A stretch of 64,000 nucleotides of DNA from Vicingaceae bacterium (GTDB lineage: Bacteria > Bacteroidota > Bacteroidia > Flavobacteriales_E > Vicingaceae): positions 124,001-188,000 of the forward strand of contig BPHE01000002.1 in the NCBI GenBank assembly GCA_026003395.1, read 5' to 3'. This document shows positions 9,901 through 19,795 of this stretch, piece after piece (position 1 is the stretch's first letter; every line of letters begins with the position of its first letter). The notes under the pieces were generated by a model that had not been told where the DNA came from, did no database searches, and saw nothing but the letters and a program-made list of their open reading frames with translations. A program made the position numbers and the translations under genes.

Positions 9901-10184
9901 AAATTATTATTCCAGGGATCGATAGAAGCTTTAATTGTAGCCCCCTGCATTTGAATAATAAAAATTAGATCCCCCGGAGAGAGGGGTTGAGAAAAATTGC
10001 TATTTAATGCGGAATTGGCAACTTGAATGCTTATACTTCCGGCAGGAGCATTGGCAGTAAGAGTTGTATAGGCATTGATAACCTGATTTGCAGATGTAAT
10101 TGTAACATTGCCATTTTTCCCTCTTTGTGCAATCAATCCCTGACACAACAAAATATTGATCAATAAAACAATTCTTTTCATCAT
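6933..10184 (-). CDS. Glycine-rich PKD protein with gliding-motility (T9SS type B) C-terminus
   Basis: The chosen start is the ATG at 10184 (MMKRIVLLINILLCQGLIAQ), a clean signal peptide; an in-frame ATG at 10223 only adds 13 non-signal residues. The protein is about 1083 residues. From about residue 160 to 500 it is extremely glycine-rich (GGGGGNCHNGGGGGG, GGGGGAGDANNPYGGNGGNG), like glycine-rich surface adhesins. Next come an Ig-like region, at least two PKD domains (WYFPGATPSTSNLQNPSGIC, WYFPGSTTPTSNQFAPSSVC) and further Ig-like repeats. The last 85 residues are a CHU_C domain (VFIPNVFSPNGDGIHDKI, FNRWGEKVFES, PQGVYFYWLKY). By family knowledge it is exported by T9SS and displayed on the cell surface, perhaps in adhesion. 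The ligand is unknown. Confidence 0.85.
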   Translation of the reverse strand: MMKRIVLLINILLCQGLIAQRGKNGNVTITSANQVINAYTTLTANAPAGSISIQVANSALNSNFSQPLSPGDLIFIIQMQGATIKASIDPWNNNFSDPKDSSWGEILQYNNCGNHEFIEVAAVPNNTTIVLNCPLSYSYDANGKVQVIRVPRYNNFTVNSGASVTAPAWNGSTGGVVVAEVSGNTTINGQINVNGLGFRGGTAEQQSYLGGGQWGSSDPGEGAMKGESIAGWQTEYALFSGIYGKGAPANGGGGGNCHNGGGGGGANAGNINNWNGKGNPDISNANYIQAWNLETPPMASNTSSGGGRGGYTFSNSNQNELTVPPGNTAWGGDYRRVQGGLGGRPLDYSTGKIFMGGGGGAGDANNPYGGNGGNGGGIVYIVSYGNITGTGTINANGSNGGNSQGTGNPFSTTGNDGAGGGGGGGTILLKTTGTVSGITLNANGGNGGNQILTGFSPSEAEGPGGGGGGGYIALSNGTPVQNVNGGLNGTTNSPHITNFPPNGATRGGAGLANQPLPSVSLTASNDTAICAGDSVFLYAYVSGSFTGTINWYDAPFGGNIIGTGNSYLVSSLMSKDTFWVGLCPGQYRLRIIVDTLYCAPPVADFASSDTILCPGDCISFVDLSSNATGWTWYFPGATPSTSNLQNPSGICYNSPGFYDVTLIVTNAFQSDTITKTAFIQVDSCLSPTASFTASDSVICAGSCINFINNSTNGVNYYWYFPGSTTPTSNQFAPSSVCYNMPGNYDVTLVVTNAYGQDSVTKTQWIQVLAIPQADAGKDTSICIGDTIQLTANGGSSYTWYPNNNIINSNTATPQIFPSASQYYWVVASNGTCSDTDSVFVQVYNYPNVTITGKTSVCQGDTTHLFASGSSNYIWSTGNCNGDNCIFTVNNTTSYFVIGYNGHCSDTAVFTLVALPKPALNICCSTQIQEGDSVVLTVSGATTYNWTPAGYCFNPACDSIKFYPQQSGQYCVMGTNNNGCSDSACVYIQVEKLCGEVFIPNVFSPNGDGIHDKISVYGNCINNLQWIIFNRWGEKVFESNSINQYWDGTFRSMPAPQGVYFYWLKYTGADNLPHEQKGTITLTR

Positions 10185-10442
10185 TTGATTATCTTGCTTT
10201 CGGATGGTCAAACATACAAACAAAATTGCTTTTAAAAGCCACCGTTAAAAAAATAACAACGTATCTTTAACAGGCAAAACCAACCGTTTGTTTGAAAGGA
10301 TATTTTTCATCTAAAAGATAAATCAAATTTTGAATAAAGCAGAATTTGAAAGCTAATTTTCAGGAATAGAAATCATCAACATAAAATATTGAAGATTTTA
10401 TCAAATTTAGGTTAAATTTACCCACAAAAACAATCAACATTT

Positions 10443-11726
10443 ATGGAATGGAGATGGGAAGAACAATTTGCTGAAGAACTAGACAACAAAGATATATTGA
10501 ACATATTCAGAAGCCAATTTTATTTTCCACAACATAATGGAAAAAATGTATTGTACTTTACCGGCAATTCATTAGGCCTTCAACCCAAGCAAGCCAAAGA
10601 AGCAATAGAACAAGAATTGGAAGATTGGCGTAAATGGGGGGTTGAAGGACATTTCAAAGCAAAAAATCCATGGTATTCCTATCACGAAATTTTTAAAGAG
10701 GGACTTGCTTATCTAACGGGGGCAAAGCCATTGGAAGTTACAGCCATGGGGACATTAACCGCCAATTTACATTTTCTATTATGTTCATTTTATCGCCCAA
10801 AAGGGAAAAGAACCAAAATACTATATGAGCACAAGGCCTTTCCTTCGGATATTTACGCTCTGCAAAGTCAAATAAAATTTCATGGCCTGGACCCAAAACA
10901 ACATTTAATAGCTGTGATGCCGGACCAAAACGAGATTATCTCTACGGAACAATGGTTGCAAAGTATTGAAATCCACAAAAATGATCTGGCTCTTGTGCTT
11001 TTGGGGGGAGTCAATTACTATTCAGGTCAACGTTTCGAGATGGACAAAATAGCGGCTGCAGTCAAAAAAGCAGGTGCCATCATCGGTCTGGATTTGGCTC
11101 ATGCCATAGGCAATGTAGAATTACAACTGCATGATTGGGAAATTGATTTTGCCGTGTGGTGTTCATACAAATATCTAAACTCCGGACCGGGTAGTGTGGC
11201 CGGCATTTTTGTCCACGAGAAATATGCAAAAGATCACGATTTGCCAAGATTGGCAGGTTGGTGGGGCTATCCTGCCAAAGACAGATTTAAGATGGAATCT
11301 GATTTCATTCCTGCTGAGGGAGCAGACGGTTGGATGTTGAGCAATGCACCTGTTTTTTCTATGGCGGCACACAAAGTGTCCTTGGATATGTTTATGGAAG
11401 CAACCACAACCAAACTTTTCACAAAACGGGATCTGTTGACCGGATATCTTGAGTTTGTTATCAAAATGATGGCATCTAAATATCCCAAACAATTACCTTT
11501 AAAAATTATTACTCCCGAAGATCCATCTCATCGTGGTTCTCAATTGTCGATAAATGCCGGTGAAAAAGGACGTGAGCTATATGAATTTCTGACCGGAAAT
11601 GGAGTAATTGCCGACTGGCGCGAGCCCGATGTCATCAGAATGGCTCCTGTGCCAATGTATAATTCTTTCAAAGATATTTATGAATTTGGAAAAATTTTAA
11701 AAAATTATGCAGAGTCAAAAAAATGA
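10443..11726 (+). CDS. kynU: Kynureninase
   Basis: This 427-residue PLP-dependent hydrolase splits kynurenine or 3-hydroxykynurenine into anthranilate or 3-hydroxyanthranilate and alanine. The family signature is clear: YFTGNSLGLQPKQAKEAIEQ near residue 38, HKAFPSDIYALQSQ near 135, GLDLAHAIGN near 217, and the PLP lysine in WCSYKYLNSGPG (about K243). The length is normal and there is no signal peptide. Its 3' end overlaps kmo by 20 bp, so the two are translationally linked and act on consecutive steps of tryptophan breakdown. No tryptophan 2,3-dioxygenase, formamidase or 3-hydroxyanthranilate dioxygenase lies in the window, so the end use (NAD synthesis or catabolism) stays open. Confidence 0.95.
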   Translation: MEWRWEEQFAEELDNKDILNIFRSQFYFPQHNGKNVLYFTGNSLGLQPKQAKEAIEQELEDWRKWGVEGHFKAKNPWYSYHEIFKEGLAYLTGAKPLEVTAMGTLTANLHFLLCSFYRPKGKRTKILYEHKAFPSDIYALQSQIKFHGLDPKQHLIAVMPDQNEIISTEQWLQSIEIHKNDLALVLLGGVNYYSGQRFEMDKIAAAVKKAGAIIGLDLAHAIGNVELQLHDWEIDFAVWCSYKYLNSGPGSVAGIFVHEKYAKDHDLPRLAGWWGYPAKDRFKMESDFIPAEGADGWMLSNAPVFSMAAHKVSLDMFMEATTTKLFTKRDLLTGYLEFVIKMMASKYPKQLPLKIITPEDPSHRGSQLSINAGEKGRELYEFLTGNGVIADWREPDVIRMAPVPMYNSFKDIYEFGKILKNYAESKK

Positions 11727-13077
11727 AAATAAAAATGTAATTATTGTAGGGGCCGGATTGGTAGGAAGCTTATTGGCGATACTATTGGCAAAACGAGGGT
11801 GGAATGTAAACGTTTTTGAGAAAAGACCTGATTTGAGAAAACAACAGGTTGACGGTAACCGATCCATAAACCTTGTGATTGCTCACAGGGGATGGAAAGC
11901 CCTTCAATTGGCAGGGATTGATAAAGAAATACGGCCAATAACAGTGCCGGTATATGGACGTATGATACATGACACGGAAGGAAATACAAAATTTCTCCCC
12001 TATTCTATCGATCATCAGGCTATTTACTCTGTTTCAAGAAGCGGTCTGAATGCCAAATTAATGGATTTGGCCGAACAGTTGCCGAATGTAAGATTTCATT
12101 TTCAACACCGCTGTGAAAGTGTGGATTTTGAAGAAAACACTGTGACTTTTTATGATAATGAAAACAACACTTATATTACACAAAAAGGTTCTCTCATAAT
12201 AGGCGCCGATGGAGCCAACTCTGCAGTGAGAAACTCTATGATGACGGGTAAAAGATTTAATTATTCCCAGGAATTCATTGAACATGGATATAAAGAAATT
12301 GTTTTTCCAAAAGGGAAGGACGGCACATATGTCTTTGATCCTTCGGCTCTTCACATTTGGCCCAGAAAAAATTTTATGCTTATGTGCCTGGCAAACCCCG
12401 ATGGGACTTTCACCGGAACACTATTTATGCATTATGAGGGGCCGGATTCATTCGAAACCATAACCGACAAAAACTCTCTTTTCGGTTTTTTTGAAAAAAA
12501 CTTTAAAGACACATTACCTTTTATTCCTGATTTGGAAAACGAATATTTCAATCATCCCACGTCACATTTGATGATTGTCAAATGCTATCCCTGGGTATTT
12601 GGCAAAACTGCATTGATAGGCGATGCCGCTCATGCCATTGTTCCTTTCTACGGAGAAGGTATGAATTGCGGATTTGAAGACGCTTACGTTCTGTGCCGTT
12701 TGATAGATGAAAATCCTCATAAAGATATTCAAGATATATTAAAAGAATATCAAAAAACAAGAAAACCATCGGCAGATGCCATTGCCGAACTTTCTATGAG
12801 AAATTTTATTGAAATGCGTGATAAAGTTGCTGATCCTGTTTTTGAATTACAAAAAAAGATCGAGGCAAAATTACAATCAAAATACCCTGAAACATGGATT
12901 CCACTGTATGCCCAGGTTAAATTTACCGACATTCCTTATGAAAAGGCCTTAGCCACCGGCATTATGCAAGATAAAATTATGGAAGAAATTATGAAACTAC
13001 CGAATATTCAACAAAAATGGGACGATGATGAAGTTTTGCAAATGGCCATTAAAAAGCTTTATGAATATAATCAATAA
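11707..13077 (+). CDS. kmo: Kynurenine 3-monooxygenase
   Basis: This 456-residue FAD monooxygenase hydroxylates kynurenine to 3-hydroxykynurenine with NADPH and O2. The N-terminal dinucleotide fold is VIIVGAGLVGSLLAILLAKR (about residues 10–29). RSINLVIAHRGWKAL (about 52–66) and the FAD motif GDAAHAIVPFYGEGMNCGFE (about 305–324) are diagnostic for KMO. The length matches bacterial KMO. The first 20 bases overlap kynU, and the last 17 bases overlap the start of an outer-membrane-like protein gene, so three genes form a tightly packed operon. Confidence 0.95.
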   Translation: MQSQKNENKNVIIVGAGLVGSLLAILLAKRGWNVNVFEKRPDLRKQQVDGNRSINLVIAHRGWKALQLAGIDKEIRPITVPVYGRMIHDTEGNTKFLPYSIDHQAIYSVSRSGLNAKLMDLAEQLPNVRFHFQHRCESVDFEENTVTFYDNENNTYITQKGSLIIGADGANSAVRNSMMTGKRFNYSQEFIEHGYKEIVFPKGKDGTYVFDPSALHIWPRKNFMLMCLANPDGTFTGTLFMHYEGPDSFETITDKNSLFGFFEKNFKDTLPFIPDLENEYFNHPTSHLMIVKCYPWVFGKTALIGDAAHAIVPFYGEGMNCGFEDAYVLCRLIDENPHKDIQDILKEYQKTRKPSADAIAELSMRNFIEMRDKVADPVFELQKKIEAKLQSKYPETWIPLYAQVKFTDIPYEKALATGIMQDKIMEEIMKLPNIQQKWDDDEVLQMAIKKLYEYNQ

Positions 13078-13906
13078 AACAGCATTTATTTTATCTACCA
13101 TAGTATCTTTAAACGGATTCTCTCAAGGTTGGAAAGGATATGAATGGGATGTTTTTCCTGTTGACAGGCGCTGGAGACAAGGTGGTTTAACCGGTTCATT
13201 GGGAATAAACTATACCCTTGGTTACCCCGGGCAACAACAAAAACAAACTGCTCAATTAGGTTCTTTTCAATTTGAAAACGATTATCAATCTGTTGCAAAA
13301 GGAAAAATTGGATTAAATGCGGAATTGGGATGGTTTCATTCGTTTAAAAAACCTTTTTATTTTCATTTTTTCGATGTGATGTTGTCGTGGAAATGGTTTA
13401 GAACGCAACAAACTGCACAATATTCTCAATATTTCAACAACAATTTGTTGGACCAACAATCTTTTGAGTTGCCCTGGAATGCCCATACATTGGGACTTAG
13501 CCTCAATTTGATGAATCAATACCCTCTTAGCCCCAAAAGTTTTTTCCTGCATGGTCCGGGACTAAATTTTGATTATCCCTTTATTACTTCCGGTGTCAGT
13601 AAACCATTGACAGGTTTGGAGTATTACGGAGATATGCCCGTTCAAATTCAGTTACATTATAAAGTTGGATTGGGATTTGTTATCAAAGACAGATGGTTGT
13701 TAATTCCAATGCTTGAATCTCCAATTTTTCAGATTATACCTTTTACACATATCCAATCAACATTAAACATCATGTATTGTCGGTACCGGCCATTTTTGCT
13801 GCAAATAAAAATCATGCGTCTGAGAAAACAAAAAAATGATTGTCCTCCTGTATTTAACCCCGGTGGTATAGATCCGAAAACATATCAACCGGAGAAAAAA
13901 GAATAA
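13061..13906 (+). CDS. Exported, probably outer-membrane protein of unknown function
   Basis: The likely start is the ATG at 13061 (MNIINKTAFILSTIVSLNGF), a signal peptide; an upstream in-frame ATG at 13025 lies inside kmo and adds non-signal sequence. The mature protein of about 260 residues has alternating aromatic and polar stretches (LGINYTLGYPG, LNAELGWFHSFKKPFYFHFF, IQLHYKVGLGFVIKDRWLLI), which suggests β-strands. I do not recognise a family. Its start overlaps the end of kmo by 17 bp, so it is expressed with the kynurenine genes, but a role in kynurenine metabolism is only an inference from position. Confidence 0.7.
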   Translation: MNIINKTAFILSTIVSLNGFSQGWKGYEWDVFPVDRRWRQGGLTGSLGINYTLGYPGQQQKQTAQLGSFQFENDYQSVAKGKIGLNAELGWFHSFKKPFYFHFFDVMLSWKWFRTQQTAQYSQYFNNNLLDQQSFELPWNAHTLGLSLNLMNQYPLSPKSFFLHGPGLNFDYPFITSGVSKPLTGLEYYGDMPVQIQLHYKVGLGFVIKDRWLLIPMLESPIFQIIPFTHIQSTLNIMYCRYRPFLLQIKIMRLRKQKNDCPPVFNPGGIDPKTYQPEKKE

Positions 13907-14146
13907 TCATTATCTGTTTTATCCGATAGCAAAAAAATTTTCATACTAAAAAACTTAAATTTCCAAGATAATAAAATGATGGGCAATATCTCTTTTTTCC
14001 TTATAAATTGAATAATGAATAGCTTCAATTTATTTTTGAAACAGCCATCAAAGATTCCCTGTTATACCTTGAACAGGGCATTACAATAAGCCGCAAAAAT
14101 TATTTAGAATATACAAATTTTTATACAGGCAATTAATTCAAATATT

Positions 14147-16255
14147 TTACTTACAAAACACCCAAGCAAAACTCAAAATGTCTGTTATTTCGTCGATTAT
14201 TTGGTCTTTTGACTTGCCTGCACCATGCCCGGCTTGTCGTTCCAATCTCAACAGTATGGGTAAATCTCCTTGCTGATTCTCTTGCAAACGTGCCAAAAAT
14301 TTATACGAATGAGCGGGCACCACTCTGTCGTCATGATCTGATGTAATCACCAAAGTAGCAGGATATTTGGCGGGTTTGACATTATGATACGGACTGTAAC
14401 GCAACAAGTTGAAAAAATGCACACTGTCTTCGGGATTGCCATATTCGACCATCCAAGCATGACCTATGGTAAATTTATGAAAACGCAACATATCCAAAAC
14501 ACCTACCATAGGCAATGCAACCTTTGCAAGATCGGGTCTTTGGGTCATAACAGCTCCTATCAAAAGACCTCCATTCGAACGTCCATGAATGGCCAAATGT
14601 TCTTTAGATGTGTATTTTTTCTTAATAAGATATTCAGCGGCTGCAATAAAATCGTTAAAAACATTTTGCTTGTTCAACAACATACCTTCTTTATGCCATT
14701 TTTCTCCAAACTCATTTCCCCCTCTGAGATTGGCCACCGCAACAATTCCTCCCATTTGTAACCATGCAGCAAACATTGGATTAAAACTTGGCAATATGGA
14801 AATATTAAATCCTCCGTAACCATATAACAAACAAGGGTTTTGGCCGTCGAGTTTTATATTTTTAGGATATATAATGGTCATTGGCACTTTTGCGCCGTCT
14901 TTTGAATAATAAAACACCAGCTCTGTTTTGATGTCGTCGGTTTTGAAGTTATTTTCCGGTTGATACCAAATTGTAAATCCTTTGCCGGGCGTCCATAAAT
15001 ATTGTATGGGTTTGCTTATGTAGGTACTTATAGATAAAAATACAGAATCATTTTTATGATAAGAATTAACATTTGAAACAATTCCGGGAAAAGGAAGTTT
15101 TACTTCCTCGATATTTCCTTTGTTGTTCAAAGACAATTTGTATAACCGGCTTTCGATATTTTCAAGGTAATATATCCAAAGATAATTTTTGCTTCTGTTG
15201 ACACCCCTAATCACTTTTTGCGGATCTTCTGCTATCCAATCAACCTTGTTTTTGGGATTACCTAATGGCACTTTGATGATTTTTTTGTTGGGGGCGTTTT
15301 CGTCTGTCAAAATCCATACTGTATCTTGCACAATATCTATCACTGCGTTTTCATTATTGAAATGCCCAAATAATCTAACCCATTCATCACTATTCATTTT
15401 CTTGACAAAGACATCATTTCCACCTGTTCCTTGCGATTCATACACTATCAAATATTGGAAATCAGGACTGACCTCTGCATTTACCGAATTTAATGGATCA
15501 TTTTTACTTTTAAAAACAGGCTTGTCTTCTGATTGATCCGTACCTATTTTATGATAATAGATGGTATGATTGAAGTTAATTTGTGAAAACTCTTTTCCTT
15601 TGGGAGGTTCGGGATATGCAGAATAATATACGCCGTTTTGATTGTCAAACGAAAACGAGGAAAATTTTATTCTTTTTAAGGTGTCGCCATAAAATTTACC
15701 CGTCTCAATATTTTTAAAAATTACCCTGCCCCAATCAGATCCTGCGTCAGACAATTCTATGGCTATAATCGTTGCATCATCGTTGATGCCTATTCCATTT
15801 ATGAATGTGGTACCATCGGGATTGATTTTATTGGGATCAAAAATTTCAATTTCTTGTCCGGTGGGCTTTTTAGCAAAAAGAGCATATTGCTTCCATTCAG
15901 GTTCAGACCGGAAGTAAAATAAATATTTGCCTGCCTGCCATGGAAGTGAAACGGTTGGCTGTTTGATAAGTGACTCGACTATGTTTTTGAAAGTATCGCG
16001 GTATGTTATTGTTTTGAAAAAAGAATCTGTTAACTGTACTTGTTCATCTAACCATTTTTTCAGATTGGAATCTTGTTCATTTTCCATCCATCGATAAGGA
16101 TCCTCAACTATTTGTCCAAAAAATGTATCCCTAACATTTGCTTTTGGTGCCGATGGATATTGTATTTTATGCATTCTTACATTTTCCGGGCTTTCTTCAC
16201 AATTAACCAACAAAAACACAAATAACAATGAATATATAATATGTATTTTTTTCAT
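14147..16255 (-). CDS. Prolyl oligopeptidase family serine peptidase (S9A), lipoprotein
   Basis: This 702-residue protein has a lipoprotein signal (LLFVFLLVNC), the N-terminal PREP signature PYRWMENEQDSNLKKWLDEQ, a seven-bladed propeller region and a C-terminal α/β-hydrolase domain. The triad is visible: Ser in GRSNGGLLIG (about 560), Asp in TSDHDDRVVPAHSYKF (about 642) and His in RQAGHGAGKS (about 677). The enzyme cuts short peptides after proline. The length is typical. The lipid anchor suggests a periplasmic or outer-membrane location. The gene stands alone: 240 bp on its 3' side and 274 bp on its 5' side hold no gene that I can see. Confidence 0.93.
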   Translation of the reverse strand: MKKIHIIYSLLFVFLLVNCEESPENVRMHKIQYPSAPKANVRDTFFGQIVEDPYRWMENEQDSNLKKWLDEQVQLTDSFFKTITYRDTFKNIVESLIKQPTVSLPWQAGKYLFYFRSEPEWKQYALFAKKPTGQEIEIFDPNKINPDGTTFINGIGINDDATIIAIELSDAGSDWGRVIFKNIETGKFYGDTLKRIKFSSFSFDNQNGVYYSAYPEPPKGKEFSQINFNHTIYYHKIGTDQSEDKPVFKSKNDPLNSVNAEVSPDFQYLIVYESQGTGGNDVFVKKMNSDEWVRLFGHFNNENAVIDIVQDTVWILTDENAPNKKIIKVPLGNPKNKVDWIAEDPQKVIRGVNRSKNYLWIYYLENIESRLYKLSLNNKGNIEEVKLPFPGIVSNVNSYHKNDSVFLSISTYISKPIQYLWTPGKGFTIWYQPENNFKTDDIKTELVFYYSKDGAKVPMTIIYPKNIKLDGQNPCLLYGYGGFNISILPSFNPMFAAWLQMGGIVAVANLRGGNEFGEKWHKEGMLLNKQNVFNDFIAAAEYLIKKKYTSKEHLAIHGRSNGGLLIGAVMTQRPDLAKVALPMVGVLDMLRFHKFTIGHAWMVEYGNPEDSVHFFNLLRYSPYHNVKPAKYPATLVITSDHDDRVVPAHSYKFLARLQENQQGDLPILLRLERQAGHGAGKSKDQIIDEITDILSFAWVFCK

Positions 16256-16529
16256 AAATTTTTTTTGTAAATTTAAAATTTAGTTGAATCCTGACAATAA
16301 AAATTCTAATTGCTTTAATCTTTACCAAAATTAAAACCCTGAACTTATTACATGATTTAGAACATTACTTTAAGTTGAAAAAAATAAAAAATTGCCAAGA
16401 ATATAAAGTATTTTCATACTAGTTTAAAACTTTAAATTATCAAATCATCGACAAACAACTTTCCTTAAAATTTTTGTCAAAAACTCCAAATGAGAGGGTT
16501 AAGTATTATTATGGGCATTCCCTTGAAAT

Positions 16530-19500
16530 TTATCTTATCAACGTCACACTTCCCATATAATCATGAAATTCTTCAAAAATATCCATGAAAATTATTCTAT
16601 AAACGTACACACCCAATGGTGCAGGTTCTCCGTTGACGGTTCCGTCCCATGGCTTAAATTCATTGGTATAATAAATCTGATTCCCCCATCGATCAAATAC
16701 ATAAAATTCAAAATAATCTTTAACGAAACCGTATCCTTTCATAAAAAATACATCATTGATTCCGTCGCCATCGGGGGTAAATGCATTAGGAATAAATACA
16801 TTAACCACCGGCCTGATGGTTAATTCACGAGAGGTCGTATCGAAGCAACCATAACTATTTTCAACATAAAGCAAAATTCTGTATGTTCCCGAATCTTTAT
16901 AAAGATGAACCGGATCATACATATTGGAGGTGTCGCCATCTCCAAAACTCCAAACAAAATAGTTTCCACCGATGGAGTGATTGTAAAACTCAATTTCGCT
17001 GTCATAAATATTGGTTTCAACGGGATTGAAGGTAAAATCTGCCACAGGTTTTGGCCAAACAGTAATAAAATTGGGCTTTAAAATTGTATCGTAACATCCA
17101 AAACTATTTTGTACAATCAACCGAATGTCATAATATTTCGTAGTGGTAGGAGATTGATTTTCAAAGCAAGCAACAGGAGATTGCGCCAAAGAGGTCTGTC
17201 CATTGTAAAAATTCCAGTTCCATGCAATCATGCTTGCGGAGTTTGAAACGGACTGGTCATTGAATTGTACGCAATACGGATGGCAGAATGCCGTAGTGTC
17301 AGCAGTGAACTCTGCTGTTGGCTTTTCGAAAATTGTCACTATCTTATTAATCGTATCATAACATCCGAAGTCCGATTGCACTATCAATGAAACATTGTAT
17401 GTTCCGGCAGCAGGAAAATTAAACGAAGGATTCATCTGGCCGGATGTTCCCAGATTATCAAAATTCCAGTTACTATTTGCGATATTATCCCCAAAGGTAA
17501 CGGTTGAAAGATTATTGAAATATACCGGCGGAGTATTGACACAAGTGTCATTGGATGAAAAGTCTGCTTTGGGCCTTGGGTGTACTTTAATTGTCAATGA
17601 TGTATCGTCCGTACAATTATTGTTGGATATCACAATCAGATTTACAGTATAGGTCTGTCCGTTATATTGTTGTTGGTTGGAATATAGATGTGTCACATTT
17701 GGGTTTTGAGGCGATGCGATAACTTGTGAAGGCGAGCCATCGCCAAAATTCCATATCCACATATCAATGCTATCCGGGGCATTTATAGTGGATAAATCTA
17801 CAAACTGTGCAGAATCATATACACAAACATCCTGAAATCCAAAGAAAGCAACCGGAACAGCAAACCTTGTAGTAGGTTTTATGATTGTGTCGATGCAGCC
17901 GCTGTCGCTCGTCACTATCAACGTTACGTTGAAGGTGCCGTTGTTGGGATATAAGTAACTCGGATTCTGTTGTGTGGAGCCCGCAGGCGGGTTCACGCCA
18001 AAGTCCCAGTTCCATCCCACGATGCTGTGAGGCGATGCTACCGTGGATTGATCCGTAAATTGTGCCGGAACGTCACGGCAATCGTCGGCCACCGTGAAGT
18101 CGGCCACCGGCTGAGGCGATACATATATGTTGTGTGTCACCGAATCGGCACAGCCGCTGTCGGTATATGCCACCAGTTTCACTGTATACATCCCGAACGG
18201 ATTGTATGAATGCGAAGGTGATGTCTGTGTCGATGTGTTGCCGTCGCCAAAGTCCCACGCATAATGCAATATGGCAGGGTTGCTGTTGAATACCGTCTGA
18301 TTGTTGAATTGTGCCTGCTCGTATATACAAATGTTTTGTGTGGTGAATGCCGGATCGGGCACTTCGTTGATGTAAACAGGCACCGTCACCGAATCGGAAC
18401 ATCCATAGTTGGTCGTTACTTTCAATTTGACATTAAACGGTCCGTATGCAGGATTGGCATAGGTGTGTGTGACATTTTGCGTGGTTTGAACAGGGGTCTG
18501 ATCGCCCATATCCCAAAACCAATATAACGTATTGTTTGGAATCGCCGGTGTCGTGTTGGTAAATGTGACGGGGAAATTTTCACACATTGTGCCACTGTAT
18601 GTAAATGATGGTGATGGTTTGGGATGAACAATTACATTTTTCGTAACAGTATCTTTGCATCCATAGTTCGTGGTAACTATCAAAGTCACCGGAAAACTTC
18701 CATCCGTTCCAAAATTAAATTGAGGATTCTGCTGAGTAGATGTGCCTGCACCATTATTAAAATCCCATTGCCAGTTATTTACGATATCTCCGTTATAAGC
18801 GAGTGATAAATCCGTGAAACTAGTTGGAGGCGTATTGACACACACACTATCAGCAATAAAATCAGCAGTTGGTTGAGCATGAACTTCTACGGTAAAAATT
18901 GTAGAATCCCTCCCACATTTATTTATTGCTTTAACCATAAATACAGAATCCGGATTAATAATTCCTGAATTAATTTGATTAACATTAGAATTTGGTATAT
19001 ATGTCCATGGTCCATTGCTTGAATTTGATTTCCACCATTCAAGATACCCATTATAAATTTGGTATCCATTCACGGTTAGTTGCGTACTATCGTAAATACA
19101 TATTGGATTTGGACTTGCAGTTATTGATCCTGCTGTAGGTGGTTGATCCACATAAATTGTAATTGAAGCATTGGTAGTTAATGTACCACATTGACCACTC
19201 GTGGATGCAGTCAAATTATAAGTAGTATTATTCGTTGGACATACTATTTGTTGATTACCCGGAGGCAATCCATTATCCCACGTAAAAGTAAACGGATTGC
19301 CACAGCCTCCGGTTGCACTTGCATTAAGTGTAACACATTCTCCAAGGCATATAGTATCTTTTGTAGATGTTATGGTTGCTGACAAACTCATATTTCCTCC
19401 GACAGTAAAAGTGAAGAATCCCGTACTTGGACCACAATATGTCGTTGAACCACAAGAACACTCACGGGCACGGAATCTATAAGTTTCGCCCGGACATAAT

Positions 19501-19795
19501 GAACTAATATCGATAATATGTGTGGTAGGATATTGGACATATCCTGCATTGGGTTTATTAACACATCCCGACACCTCGTCAATAAATTCGGACCTCCGCT
19601 TGCACATTGAATGTCCACAACAACATTATAACTACATGCCCACCCGGTGATTGATGCCCATTGTAGAATCAATTGATTACCACTGACATTTTGGCTAACC
19701 AGTACAGGTGCGTCAATAGGCGAACATGCTTTAGTTGATTTAATGGATGTAACCCATATTATCAACAAGACAAATATTTTTGATATTTTTTTCAT
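16530..19795 (-). pseudogene. PKD/CHU_C adhesin, third gene of the cluster, frameshifted near 19575
   Basis: An intact start at 19795 gives a signal peptide (MKKISKIFVLLIIWVTSIKS) and an FN3-like segment (APVLVSQNVSGNQLILQWAS). The frame breaks near 19575: compared with the sister copy at 22816–22826 one G is missing (ACACCTCG against ACACGCTCG). The rest, from about 19574 to the stop at 16530, is open and encodes about eight PKD repeats and a CHU_C sorting domain (VFIPNAFTPDGDGINDVF, FDRWGNQIYY). From the start to about 17893 it is almost identical to the middle gene; beyond that its last four PKD repeats and CHU_C domain are its own. If the frameshift is a consensus error, the product is about 1085 residues and exported by T9SS. 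Confidence 0.75.
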
